Assembly: GCF_030464885.1 (NCBI RefSeq)
Contig: NZ_JALPRJ010000020.1
Coordinates: 1-64,000, forward strand
From: Caballeronia sp. SEWSISQ10-4 2
Lineage (GTDB): Bacteria; Pseudomonadota; Gammaproteobacteria; Burkholderiales; Burkholderiaceae
Direction: 5' to 3'
Length of the DNA stretch: 64,000 nucleotides
The notes under the pieces are model-generated. The model saw only the letters and a list, made by a program, of their open reading frames with translations, ran no database searches and was not told the origin of the DNA. Made by a program: the position numbers and the translations under genes. Below, piece by piece: positions 52,277 to 61,516 of the stretch (position 1 is the stretch's first letter; every line of letters begins with the position of its first letter).

Positions 52277-52711
52277 ATGGACGTGTCCGTAACAGCCGAG
52301 AGGCTGATGCAGCAGGGATGGCGCAGGCACGCTCCAAAGGGCTTCACCGGGTTGATCGGTCCGCTTTGGAGTCGGACTGAACAAGACATTCTTGCATTTG
52401 GAGTTATCGCGGGGGAAGATCATTTGAATCCTGCAGGACTTGTTCACGGAGGCATGCTGGTAACGCTCCTTGATCAGGTGCTTAGCACTGCTGCGTGGCA
52501 GGCAGCTGGACGCCTACCGTGCGTCACCATTCAGCTTGATACGCAATTTCTCTCGGCCGTCAAAGCAGGATCTTTTGTGGAAGCACGAGCAGAGGTGGTA
52601 AAAAAAACGCGGGAGATCGCTTTCGTGCGCGGCGAGCTGATGGTGTCGATGACCATCGTGGCAACGGGCAGCGCAGTGCTCAAAATCCTTCAGGCAGCGA
52701 CTGGACATTGA
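52277..52711 (+). CDS. PaaI-like hot-dog thioesterase
   Basis: A 144-residue thioesterase of the PaaI/4HBT group with the motif NPAGLVHGGMLVTLLDQ, where Asn, His-Gly-Gly and Asp form the hot-dog active site. It hydrolyses acyl-CoA, likely to free trapped CoA during the catabolism encoded by the divergent operon. It is co-transcribed with iclR (2-bp gap). Confidence 0.87.
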   Translation: MDVSVTAERLMQQGWRRHAPKGFTGLIGPLWSRTEQDILAFGVIAGEDHLNPAGLVHGGMLVTLLDQVLSTAAWQAAGRLPCVTIQLDTQFLSAVKAGSFVEARAEVVKKTREIAFVRGELMVSMTIVATGSAVLKILQAATGH

Positions 52712-52769
52712 ATCGGCTTTGATACGTTGAATAGTTGAAGCCGCAAAAGCCTATAGGATGCACTGTTGC

Positions 52770-53450
52770 TCAGAACGCAGACGGATCTTGGATGAGCTCA
52801 GTCAAACGATGCCAAGAGGCAAAGCGGTTGCCGAGTTGCTTGCGGTAAAGCGATGCGCGTAATAGATGTCGCTTGAGCGCGAAGTGCTGCCGAATTGGAC
52901 CGAAGCTCGACAGGAAAGCCTGCGTGCGTTCCGGAACTCGGAAGCTACGCATCCGACGCTCGCGTTCGCGCGTGGACTGATGGCTATTTTCGGCCCGATT
53001 GTTTAGCCGTGCACTAGCTTTTACGAAGACGTGCTTGACGGTCGCCAGTTCGGGGATCTCGGCCTTTGCCGCCGGATAGCTACGGAGTTGGTCGGTCACG
53101 ATCTTGCGGGGCACTTCGGGACACGAGGCCAGCACGCGCTTGAAAAACCGCTTGGCTGCAGCTTTGTCGCGACGCTTCTGCAGCAGAATATCAAGCTCGG
53201 TGCCATGCTGATCGACTGCTCGCCATAGCAGGTATGGCTCGCCGCGCAGCGTTACGAACACCTCGTCGGGCTGCCATGTGGTGCCAGGCTTAGGACGCGT
53301 CACTTTCGCTCGGCGCGCCCGCGCCAACTTTGTCGCGCCAGCGCCGGATCGTTTCATAGCTCACGACAACGCCGCGCTCGAACAGCAACTCTTTAACGTC
53401 GCGAAGGCTCAATTGGACGCGAATACCAGCGCACGGCGCAGCTGACAACG
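52770..53450 (-). pseudogene. IS6-family transposase, frameshifted
   Basis: The minus strand encodes an IS6/IS26-type DDE transposase: TTWQPDEVFVTLRGEPYLLW, RAVDQHGTELDILLQ, ARLNNRAENSHQSTRERER and FGPIRQHFALKRHLLRAS. The N-terminal part (LSLRDVKELLFERGVVVSYE) is in another frame upstream of about 53330, and the extreme N-terminus is broken again, so the gene is inactive. A GGATGCACTGTTGC sequence near 52757 may be its left inverted repeat. It marks the edge of the decayed segment right of the thioesterase. Confidence 0.8.
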
Positions 53451-53527
53451 GCGGCCGGAAAGCGACGACCGTGACAGAGCGATTTCGATTTCTTCAGCAC
53501 ATCATCTTAAGCGACGGCCCGAGCAAC

Positions 53528-53632
53528 GTGACAGCGCCTGAGCAACTGCTCGAATGGTGTGGCGGCAGCTTCGATCCCGATGCGTTTGACCTCGCTGCCG
53601 TCAACGAACGACTATCGGAATTTGAGTTCTGA
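53528..53632 (+). pseudogene. C-terminal fragment of a pRiA4b ORF-3-like protein
   Basis: A short frame reads APEQLLEWCGGSFDPDAFDL then AAVNERLSEFEF and a stop, which matches the conserved end of plasmid pRiA4b ORF-3-like proteins (EW-GG-FDP-AFD---N). The rest of that gene is missing and the IS6-type element lies directly upstream, so it is a truncated remnant. Confidence 0.6.
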
Positions 53633-53786
53633 ACGGGCGGCGCGGCCTCTGCATGACGCTTACGCAGCACCGGTCCAGCCGATCGCAATGGCGACAATCC
53701 GCCATTCAGCTTTGCCAATTCGAGCTAACGCGTTGCAACGGTGTCTTCCTACAATAGTCCCGAGCCTTCGACCCGGGAGACCGTGC

Positions 53787-54489
53787 ATGTTGAATGAGAA
53801 CCGAGATGTTCCCGTCACTTCGAGGGAATTCGTGGCTACGATCGACGCTGCAGCTGTGGCGCTAGCGGGTCCGGGTCGACCGTCGGCCACGGTTTTCTAT
53901 TCGCTCGGCGCGGGCAACGAGCGCTCGGACTTTGAGTTGTTCGGCCTTGCCGAGACGATGCATCGCATTTGCCGGCAGCACTATTGCACGCTCGATCCTC
54001 TACATCCTTCGCATTGTGGCCGTCAGACCCGCAGCGTGTTGACGCTCGCCAGCGCATGGCCGGAGTCAGCGCGAGGCAGTTCAGTTTATCGGAGACGATT
54101 TCTCCAGCCGCATCGGGTGGTAGATGTGACGGAGGTGTTGCTGCGAGACAGCGCCCGCACGGTTGCAGCAGTTTCGCCGGTGCCCATGGTGCTCGACGGA
54201 GGGCTCCGTGCCGATGAACTGAACCGTTCACAGGCGGTGCAGCCGGTTCTCGACGCGGCTCTGGTGCCGCTCGCGGCGAACATTCGACGCGCACCGACAC
54301 CGGTGTCCGGCCGCCCGGACGTATCGCGAAGAGCAGATCGCGAAGCGTGTCCGCGATGGGATGTCGAACAAGCAGATTGCCCGCGATACTGCCCTCGCGC
54401 AGCCGACTGTCACGACCCATCTGCCGCATATGTTTCGCCAGCTTGGTGTGTCGAGCCGGACCGAACTGATCGGCGCCCTGTTCCTGTGA
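53787..54489 (+). pseudogene. Frameshifted LuxR-type regulator
   Basis: The 5' part from ATG 53787 (FYSLGAGNERSDFELFGLAE, FLQPHRVVDVTEVLLRDSA) looks like the sensory half of a LuxR-type regulator. The helix-turn-helix (YREEQIAKRVRDGMSNKQIA, TVTTHLPHMFRQLGVSSRTE) is encoded in a different frame ending at 54487-54489. The shift lies roughly between 54230 and 54310. The gene is therefore broken in this copy unless the sequence has an error. Confidence 0.7.
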
Positions 54490-54503
54490 CGAACACCACC
54501 CTC

Positions 54504-54950
54504 ATGATGATGGACCCCTCGCCTATGAATTTCGCCAGCGTAGGACCCGCCGGTGATGTGATGCTGCTCTATGCGGTCGCCGCATTGCGAGTCGATCCGG
54601 CTGGCGCGGACAGCTGGTTCCGGCGTCGCCCGGGAGCACTCGCGGCGGTGATCTCGCGCGAGGAGGATGTCTCGGACATCCTGCTGCGACTGCCTGATTG
54701 CTGGAACATCGTCGACGGCGCGCGCTGTATCGGTCTGCATGATGAGATCGACATTCTCACCGGCGACCCGCGCTTTAACCGTGGCTTTGATAAGGCGAAC
54801 TGCGCGATCGTCGGCCATGCTGACGGTACACGCTTTGCGCTGCTGTTGCAGATCAACGCCGCCGAAGCGGTGTTGATCCCTGAACGCCCGTTCAGGCATC
54901 GCGGGGCGTTCGAACGCTGCCTCTTGCCTGATGGCCCGGTCGAGTCCTGA
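54504..54950 (+). CDS. Hypothetical protein
   Basis: A 148-residue protein that I do not recognise. It is acidic with alternating hydrophobic strands (GDVMLLYAVAALRVDPAG, FALLLQINAAEAVLIPER) and no membrane helix or signal peptide. It follows the broken luxR gene by 14 bp. Starts at 54507 or 54510 are equally possible. Its frame continues upstream through the pseudogene, so it could also be read as an extension. It may be a remnant. Confidence 0.4.
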   Translation: MMMDPSPMNFASVGPAGDVMLLYAVAALRVDPAGADSWFRRRPGALAAVISREEDVSDILLRLPDCWNIVDGARCIGLHDEIDILTGDPRFNRGFDKANCAIVGHADGTRFALLLQINAAEAVLIPERPFRHRGAFERCLLPDGPVES

Positions 54951-55118
54951 CTGACGCGACCGCCGGAATCATCTTCTACATGTTTTCCCTTAGCCGTCGC
55001 CTGCCTGCCGATTTGCGCTAACGACGCGCAAACCGGGATGGCACAGTCGTGCCATCCCGATTGTCAGCACTATCCGGGGGCACCTGAACTCCCCTGTAAC
55101 CTACGAGAGATCGAAGAT

Positions 55119-56618
55119 ATGAGTAGCGAAAAAGCAATCGTCGTCAGCGACGCGGTCCAGGCTTTCGTTCGGCGCGACTTCGGACTGTTCATCAACGGTG
55201 GAACGCAACGCGCGCATTCAACACGGCGGCTCGATGTCTTCAATCCGGCGACGGGCGAGCGGCTTGCCAGCGTGCCGGACGCGGATGCGACCGACGTCGA
55301 CAACGCCGTCAGGAATGCGCGGGCCGCATTCGATGCGTGCATATGGAGCGGCTTGCGTCCGGCTGACCGCGAACGCATTCTGTTGCATTTCGCCGACCTC
55401 CTGGAAGCCAACGCGGAGGATCTGGCACAGCTCGAAACCCTGAACCAGGGTAAGTCGATCAACGTGTCGCGCGCGGTCGAAGTGGGTGCGACGATCGAAT
55501 ACGTGCGGTATATGGCCGGCTGGGCGACCAAGATTACCGGCGAGACGCTCGATGTGTCGATTCCTTTTCCGCCCGGCGTCCGGTACACGGCGTTCACACG
55601 CAAGGAGCCGGTCGGCGTGGTGGCGGGCATCGTGCCGTGGAATTTCCCTTTGATGATTGCCGTATGGAAGCTGGTGCCTGCGCTCGCGGCGGGGTGCACG
55701 ATCGTCATCAAACCCTCGCCGGAGACGCCGCTTACCGCGCTGCGGCTCGCCGAACTGGCACTCGAAGCAGGGGTGCCACCGGGTGTGTTCAACGTCGTGA
55801 CGGGCGGCCGCGAGTGCGGCGCGGCGCTCGCGGCGCATCCCGGCCTCAGCAAGATCTCGTTCACCGGCTCGACGCCCACTGGCAAACTTGTCGGGACCGC
55901 CGCAGTACAGAACATGACGCGCTTTTCGCTTGAGCTCGGCGGCAAAAACCCCGCCGTGATGCTGGCTGACGTCGACGTCGAACAGGCGATCCAGGGTGTG
56001 CTTGTCGGCGGCTTTCTCAACCAGGGGCAAGTGTGTGCCGCGGTATCGCGGATCTATGTGCACCGCAGCAAATACCAGCAGGTCGCCAACGGCCTTGCCG
56101 ACGCTGTGAACGCCATGACAATCGGTCCTGGTCTAGACCCGACCGCACAGGTCAATCCGCTCGTGTCGGCGCAGCACCGCGACCGGGTTCAGCAGCATAT
56201 TGCGCGTGCGCAGGCCGATGGCTTGCGTTTTCTCGCCGGTGGCACGCCTGTTGATTTGCCGGGTTTCTACGTTAGGCCCACCGTGATCGCCGACGTGCCG
56301 CACGACGCCGCGATCATGCGCGATGAGGTATTCGGCCCCGTGCTTGCGGTCGTGCCGTTCGACGATACCGACGACGTGCTTCGCCTTGCCAATGACTCTC
56401 CATACGGGCTTGCCGCGAGTGTGTGGAGCAACGACCTGCGCGCGGTGATGAACCTCGTGCAACAGATCGACGCAGGCACCGTCTGGGTCAACTCGCACGT
56501 GCCGCTCGATCCGGGCATGCCTTTCGGCGGCTACAAGCAGTCGGGCATCGGCCGTGAGTTCGGCAAGTACGCTATCGAAGGTTTCACTGAAACCAAGTCC
56601 GTCTGCATCGCGCACTGA
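55119..56618 (+). CDS. NAD(P)+-dependent aldehyde dehydrogenase
   Basis: A 499-residue ALDH-superfamily enzyme. It has the Rossmann/cofactor region VVAGIVPWNFPLMIAVWKLV, catalytic Glu272 in SLELGGKNP and catalytic Cys306 in NQGQVCAAVS. It resembles phenylacetaldehyde, betaine-aldehyde and gamma-aminobutyraldehyde dehydrogenases. With the AraC regulator, aminotransferase remnant and PuuB-like oxidase nearby, it likely oxidises an aldehyde from amine degradation. ATG 55119 was chosen; the open frame reaches 55038 without a family-like N-terminus. Confidence 0.92.
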   Translation: MSSEKAIVVSDAVQAFVRRDFGLFINGGTQRAHSTRRLDVFNPATGERLASVPDADATDVDNAVRNARAAFDACIWSGLRPADRERILLHFADLLEANAEDLAQLETLNQGKSINVSRAVEVGATIEYVRYMAGWATKITGETLDVSIPFPPGVRYTAFTRKEPVGVVAGIVPWNFPLMIAVWKLVPALAAGCTIVIKPSPETPLTALRLAELALEAGVPPGVFNVVTGGRECGAALAAHPGLSKISFTGSTPTGKLVGTAAVQNMTRFSLELGGKNPAVMLADVDVEQAIQGVLVGGFLNQGQVCAAVSRIYVHRSKYQQVANGLADAVNAMTIGPGLDPTAQVNPLVSAQHRDRVQQHIARAQADGLRFLAGGTPVDLPGFYVRPTVIADVPHDAAIMRDEVFGPVLAVVPFDDTDDVLRLANDSPYGLAASVWSNDLRAVMNLVQQIDAGTVWVNSHVPLDPGMPFGGYKQSGIGREFGKYAIEGFTETKSVCIAH

Positions 56619-56666
56619 GCCGCGCACGAGCTTTCACGAACCGGCAAGCAAACTGGAGCCAAGCCG

Positions 56667-57659
56667 ACGGGGACGCACGATTCAGCTTTCTGGCACTCGA
56701 TGCCGCACCCGGGCGAGATGCAGCACCGCCAACCGATCCGCAATGTGTGCGCGGCGATGGATGTTATGTTCTCGACGAGCACCACAAGCGGCTCGTCGAC
56801 GGCCTGTGGAACGTCAACGTCGGTCATAACCGCACGAGGTCATTGAGGCGATCGTTCGCCACCTTGACGAGCTCGAATGCTTCCGGCTGTTCGGCGGGAT
56901 TTCGCATCCGCGCCGAGGAACTGTCGAGGGTGTCGATCGACCCGCTCGAACCCGATGGCATACGCCGCACAAACCATAGCTCGACGGGCACGGACGCCGT
57001 GGAGTCGGCACTCACACTTGCCCGCCAGTACTGGAAACTTGAAGTCAGGCGGATCACACCAAGTTCATTTCGCTAAACCAGGGTTATCACGGTACGGATT
57101 TCGGCGAGGCGTCGGTGAACCGAAATACGGCGTTCCGGCGCAACTACGAGCCTAACTTGGCGGGGTGCTTCTACGTCGAGACACCGGGGTTGTTCCGCGA
57201 TCCGTTCACTCAGGACCCTGAGGAACCCGGCCAGATCTGTACGGAGATGCTGGAGCGCGAAATTGTGTTCCAGGGCCCGGATACCGTCGTGGCATGTATC
57301 ACGCCGCCAGCTCAGGGTGCAGGCGGCGTGATTGTTCTTCCTGAGAACTATTGGCCGCTGATTTGCCAAGTGTGGAATAAGTATGGAGTACCTTTGATTG
57401 CCGATGAGCTCGTCACGAACTCGAGGAGCTGATGGTCGCGCTCGATCTGGTCAAGAACAAGATGACGCGCGAGCCGATCCGCCTGGCATTCACCTATGCC
57501 AACGCAGTGGCGGAAATGGTTCGAGCACTCGGCGTGCTGTCGCGTCCGGTCCGCACCACGATCATCCTCTCGCCGCCGCTGGTGTTCGACACACAGCGTC
57601 TCGATGCGATTGGCGCGGCACTCGCCGCTGGCTGCGATGAGGTTATGCCCGGTGAATGA
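56667..57659 (+). pseudogene. Degenerate class III aminotransferase
   Basis: Pieces of an omega-aminotransferase occur in order across frames: GDGCYVLDEHHKRLVDGLWN and VNVGH near 56750-56830, GTDAVESALTLARQYWKLE near 57000, and PAQGAGGVIVLPENYWPLI with YGVPLIADELVT near 57310-57415. Then the C-terminal VALDLVKNKMTREPI and SRPVRTTIILSPPLVF follow to 57659. The centre with the PLP lysine is deleted at about 57420-57435 and at least two other frameshifts are present. It once belonged to the amine pathway with the ALDH gene just upstream. Confidence 0.8.
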
Positions 57660-57988
57660 CGATGGCAGGCTGGAGGCATCTGGTCTTCAGTCTGCCGGCA
57701 GATCGGTGCGTGAGATGGCTTTCAAATTTATCGCGCGCCGTCATTATTGTATAAATTTTGAAAGACTGGCTGCGACACATGCTCACAAATCGGCATAACG
57801 ATGCTGCGTTGAGCCGATGGCGGTGGATTTGTCTTTCCAGATTTAATTTGTCATCCTAGTTTGATAAACCAACACGACCGCACTCATCCAGGACTTCGCT
57901 ACGCAACGCGGGTTTGGTCCTGCGAATGGGATGCTGAGTCACCACATACGAAATCGTGCAGCATATCGAACGTGAGCAGGAGGGTACG
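57660..57988. other. Intergenic region upstream of the AraC gene
   Basis: About 330 bp between the aminotransferase remnant and the AraC-type regulator. No coding region is supportable. Its right part is relatively AT-rich (about 57770-57860) and probably contains the promoter of the regulator; no clear dyad was found. Confidence 0.4.
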
Positions 57989-58930
57989 ATGGAATTTCGG
58001 ATCAGCATGCTCGCCGACGTGCATGATCATTCGTCGGCCGTGAGCGGTTGGGAGCAGGTGTATCGCCAGATCACACCGGGACGTTTTCAGAGCACGCTGG
58101 TCCAGGCCTCGTCGAGCGACTTCCACTTTTTTCGTGAGTCGACCAATCGTCGGGTCGCGCAACAGGGAATCGCGCCTACAGGGCAGTCGTCGATTGCGGT
58201 ACCGCTGTACGCGCCGCTCGTCGGCACCTTCCAGGGACAACGGTTAGACGGCTACGCACTGCTGTTATTGGGTGCCGGCGAGGAGTTCCGGTTTCACACG
58301 CCGGAGTCGACGCACTTTACCGGCATCAGCGTGCCGACCGACGCGATGGACGAACTCGTCAGCGTGGTGGTCGGCGAGTCATGTGCGCGGCAGATGAAGC
58401 AGAACGTGCTGCGCCTCGGGGATGAGCAGGGAGTGATGTTGCGCGAACGGCTTGCACCGTTTCTCGACGCAGCCGAGCGCAATGCCGGCGCGTTCGCCCA
58501 TCCGAGCGCAGCGAAGGGTTTCAGGGATGAATTGATCAGTGTGCTATTTAGTCTGCTCGAGAGCGCGACCGGCGAGCCGCGCCGCGACCTGACGCATGCC
58601 ACGTACAGTGACATCGTGCGTCGTTGTGAACGCATCGTGCAGGAGAATACCGAGCAGCCGATCACAGTGCTCGACCTCTGCCGCGCGCTGCGCTGTAGCC
58701 GCCGCACCTTGCAGACCAGCTTCCAGCGGATCGCCAACGTTACGCCTGTCGAGTACCTACGTTCTATCCGGCTTAACGCCGTTCATCGCTTGCTACGTTC
58801 GACGAGTGCGAACGATTTGCTGGTTGGCGATGCCGCGGCCCGCTGGGGGTTTACGCACCTTGGCTATTTTGCACGGGAATATCGCGACCTGTTTGGAGAA
58901 TTGCCTTCACAGACGCTGCGCTTGCGGTAG
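57989..58930 (+). CDS. AraC-family regulator (EutR-like)
   Basis: A 313-residue regulator. The N-terminal 200 residues form a cupin-like sensory domain and the C-terminal 100 an AraC double HTH (VLDLCRALRCSRRTLQTSFQ, GDAAARWGFTHLGYFAREYR). The end FGELPSQTL is family-typical. EutR-like proteins sense amines such as ethanolamine. It sits between the ALDH/aminotransferase side and the minus-strand oxidase-permease genes, so it probably activates the amine locus. ATG 57989 follows AGGAGGG; the frame starts at 57956. Confidence 0.9.
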   Translation: MEFRISMLADVHDHSSAVSGWEQVYRQITPGRFQSTLVQASSSDFHFFRESTNRRVAQQGIAPTGQSSIAVPLYAPLVGTFQGQRLDGYALLLLGAGEEFRFHTPESTHFTGISVPTDAMDELVSVVVGESCARQMKQNVLRLGDEQGVMLRERLAPFLDAAERNAGAFAHPSAAKGFRDELISVLFSLLESATGEPRRDLTHATYSDIVRRCERIVQENTEQPITVLDLCRALRCSRRTLQTSFQRIANVTPVEYLRSIRLNAVHRLLRSTSANDLLVGDAAARWGFTHLGYFAREYRDLFGELPSQTLRLR

Positions 58931-58944
58931 GCAGGAGGGATTCA

Positions 58945-59637
58945 TCACTCCTGCGCCATCACGCGCTGCACAATCTTGACGTTCGTCGAGATTTGCTTCG
59001 TCAGCTTGTCCGTGTCGTCTGCAAGCCTTTTTATTTCGGCGGCAACAACGGCAAATCCGCGGCCGCTGTCGCCTGCTCTCGCGGCCTCGACCCGAGCGTT
59101 AAATGAAAGAATCGATAGAGCACGGATGGTTCTCAGGATGTCGGCAACATCGCCAATAATGGTGTTGGTGGATGCCGTCATTGCCTTCAGCCGCTTCTCC
59201 GATGCGATTTGTGCAGCGCGTTCTCCTTGAACCTCTACAACGAGACCCTCCAGATAAAGCAGTTTGCCGTTGTCGGCAAACATGCCTCCACCCATCTCCC
59301 GAACCCATACCGTTCGTCGCATGGCGGTTCTTATTCGATAATCGACTGTCCACATCTCCCGTTTCTGAAGGGCTGATTGAACCGTATCAAGAACGTATCC
59401 TTCGTCCTCAGGCTCGGTCAACGAGGGAAGCGTACGTACTGCGTTGCCCACGAAGTGAGATGAGGGGTAGCCCGTCAAAGTTTCGATCGAGGGTGTCGCA
59501 TAAACCACCGTGAAGTTTGCATCGTTTAACTGACGATATAGGAAGCCCTTCATTCTTCCAGTGATGCTCCGGACAATCGACAACTCGTCGTCTTGTACTG
59601 GTGTGCCGGCGCTTTGTTCGTTCCCATAGGAATCCAT
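58945..59637 (-). CDS. Small soluble PAS-domain chemotaxis-type sensor
   Basis: A 230-residue protein: one PAS domain (about 28-140, GFLYRQLNDANFTVVYATPS, TVWVREMGGG, LYLEGLVVEVQ), then a short methyl-accepting signalling hairpin with LSFNARVEAARAGDSGRGFA then VVAAEIKRLADDT. The receptor lacks membrane helices and only one short stretch of the four-helix bundle is left, ending at residue 230. Similar compact PAS-MCP proteins act as cytoplasmic energy or redox sensors. It is downstream of the cupin gene on the same strand, perhaps the last gene of the amine operon. Confidence 0.8.
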   Translation of the reverse strand: MDSYGNEQSAGTPVQDDELSIVRSITGRMKGFLYRQLNDANFTVVYATPSIETLTGYPSSHFVGNAVRTLPSLTEPEDEGYVLDTVQSALQKREMWTVDYRIRTAMRRTVWVREMGGGMFADNGKLLYLEGLVVEVQGERAAQIASEKRLKAMTASTNTIIGDVADILRTIRALSILSFNARVEAARAGDSGRGFAVVAAEIKRLADDTDKLTKQISTNVKIVQRVMAQE

Positions 59638-59735
59638 ATTTCCCCTTTTTCGTGGTACTGGCACATTGCCGGGACCATCACACAGGGCTACGCGATGCCC
59701 CCGGATCCCGATGCCGGTGCTAACTCCTCCAGCCG

Positions 59736-60107
59736 TCAGACCACTGCCAGATAGTGTTTGGTAAACCGGTCCGTCAGGATGTGCCACGAGATCGGTGTAC
59801 CTTTCTCGATAAACCAGCTATCGCCTGCCTTGTAGTGAACCGACTCGCCGGTGTTCTCATCGCGCAGCGTACATTCGCCCTCGATGACGGTGGCATGCTC
59901 GCTAAACGGGTAGACCATCTCGAACTTGCCCTTGGTGCATGCGAAAAATCCCGCACTAACGGGTGCGGTCGGCGTGCCAAAGTGAATGTGACCGAACGCC
60001 TTGACGTCACCCTCGATAATGGTTGACCCCAGGTCGGCGACTGTGCCCCACGGATCCAGAGCCGGCGGTTGTGTGCCCAATTTGATACTAAGCATGTAGT
60101 TCTCCAT
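59736..60107 (-). CDS. Cupin-domain protein (DUF861-like)
   Basis: A 123-residue single-cupin protein with EMVYPFSEHATVIEGECTLR and GDSWFIEKGTPISWHILTDR, typical of the DUF861 cupins often found with polyamine and amino-acid permease/oxidase genes. The metal-ligand histidines of the first cupin motif are only partly conserved. Function unknown; it could bind an amine-derived ligand. It is separated by 19 bp from the FAD oxidoreductase and likely co-transcribed. ATG 60107 chosen; 60095 (MLSIK) is an alternative. Confidence 0.85.
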   Translation of the reverse strand: MENYMLSIKLGTQPPALDPWGTVADLGSTIIEGDVKAFGHIHFGTPTAPVSAGFFACTKGKFEMVYPFSEHATVIEGECTLRDENTGESVHYKAGDSWFIEKGTPISWHILTDRFTKHYLAVV

Positions 60108-60126
60108 GTGTACGACAGTGAAAAAT

Positions 60127-61431
60127 TTAGCGGCGTCCTTTCCAGAAACCGCTAAGCTGGTTCCATGCTTTCCCGCCAGTGGTCACGACGGCACGCAGGT
60201 TGTCCTTGGCAAAGATATTCAGGTGCGGAATCGAGCTCATTAGATCGTAGCGGGATGAACCCTCGCTCATTCCCTCCGCGAGCACCCGGCACACGATATG
60301 GCTCGGGGTCACGCCGAATCCCGCATAAGCCTGCACGTAAAACACGTTGGGGTGGGCCGCAAGCGTTCCGATCTGCGGGAACAGGTTCGCACCGCAGCAC
60401 AGCGGACCACCCCACGCCAGATCGATCTTCACATCCTTGAGGTACGGGAACACCTTGAGCATCAAGCTGCGATTCCACGCCTTCAAGTCCTTGGGGATGT
60501 AGTCGATCAGTGCCGTCGCGCTACCGAAGAGCAGACGGTTTTCATTGGTGACGCGGTAGTAGTCAATCACAGGCCGGATGTCGCTATACGCGCCCCGAAT
60601 CGGACTAATGCGCTCAATGAGTTCGTCGGACAGCGGTTCCGTGCACAACTGAAATGCATAGGTGTTGACGGTCTTGCGGTGGATCGCGGGTTCCATGCCG
60701 TTAAGAAAGGCGTTGCACGCCCATAGCATTTTCGAGGCTCGCACGGATCCCATCGCGGTGCGGACGGTCACCCGCTCACCGTATTCGACGTCGATGACCG
60801 CGCTGTTTTCGAAAATCCGTGCGCCATGGCTCGTGAGTGCTTTCGCTTCACCCAGCAGAAGATTCAGCGAATGCACGTGACCCGCTCCCATGTGCAGAAG
60901 GGCGCTTCCATACACATCGGAGCCCACGACCCTCCTGACATCCGCTCCAGTCAGCAACTGCACGTTGACTGTCGGATCAACGGCCTTGAAGCTTTGTTCC
61001 CAGGCGCGCAGTGTCTTTTCCTGACGCTGGTTGAAGCCGAGGTACGCATAGCCGAAGCGGAAGTCCGCGTCGATATTGTACTTTTCAATACGCGAGCGAA
61101 TGATGCCTGCGCCCTCGTTGCTGACCTTGAAGATCTGCTGCAGGCCTTCCTCGCCGACATGCTTTTTGATCGCGTCCAGATCGTGACCGATCCCGGCCAT
61201 GATCTGGCCGCCGTTGCGCCCGGTGCCGCCATAGCCGAGGTAGCGGCCTTCGAGCACGACGATATTCGTGATGCCGCGCTCGGCCAGTTCGAGCGCCGTA
61301 TTGATCCCGGAGAAGCCTCCGCCTATCACGACCACGTCGGCGTCGATGTCTTCGTTCAGGCTGGGGAACCTCAGGTCGTACTTTTTGGTTGCAGCATAGT
61401 AAGTCAACGAATCCAGATTGTTCATTTCCAC
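60127..61431 (-). CDS. FAD-dependent amine oxidase (PuuB-like)
   Basis: A 434-residue DAO-family oxidoreductase with VVVIGGGFSGINTALELAE (FAD-binding, about 33-51), YLGYGGTGRNGGQIMAG and C-terminal NVFYVQAYAGFGVTPSHIV. It resembles gamma-glutamylputrescine oxidase PuuB and related amine or amino-acid oxidases that release an aldehyde and ammonia. Together with the APC permease, aldehyde dehydrogenase and cupin it suggests a polyamine or amino-alcohol pathway. It lacks a PuuA-like glutamylating enzyme nearby, so the substrate is open. ATG at 61425 is an alternative start. Confidence 0.88.
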   Translation of the reverse strand: MEMNNLDSLTYYAATKKYDLRFPSLNEDIDADVVVIGGGFSGINTALELAERGITNIVVLEGRYLGYGGTGRNGGQIMAGIGHDLDAIKKHVGEEGLQQIFKVSNEGAGIIRSRIEKYNIDADFRFGYAYLGFNQRQEKTLRAWEQSFKAVDPTVNVQLLTGADVRRVVGSDVYGSALLHMGAGHVHSLNLLLGEAKALTSHGARIFENSAVIDVEYGERVTVRTAMGSVRASKMLWACNAFLNGMEPAIHRKTVNTYAFQLCTEPLSDELIERISPIRGAYSDIRPVIDYYRVTNENRLLFGSATALIDYIPKDLKAWNRSLMLKVFPYLKDVKIDLAWGGPLCCGANLFPQIGTLAAHPNVFYVQAYAGFGVTPSHIVCRVLAEGMSEGSSRYDLMSSIPHLNIFAKDNLRAVVTTGGKAWNQLSGFWKGRR

Positions 61432-61516
61432 GGTATTTCTCTAGCTCAGATGAGGTCCGGACGGTGCTCCGTTCATGCGACGTTGCGTCGTGTGAACGAG
61501 GCTAAGCTTGCGGGTT

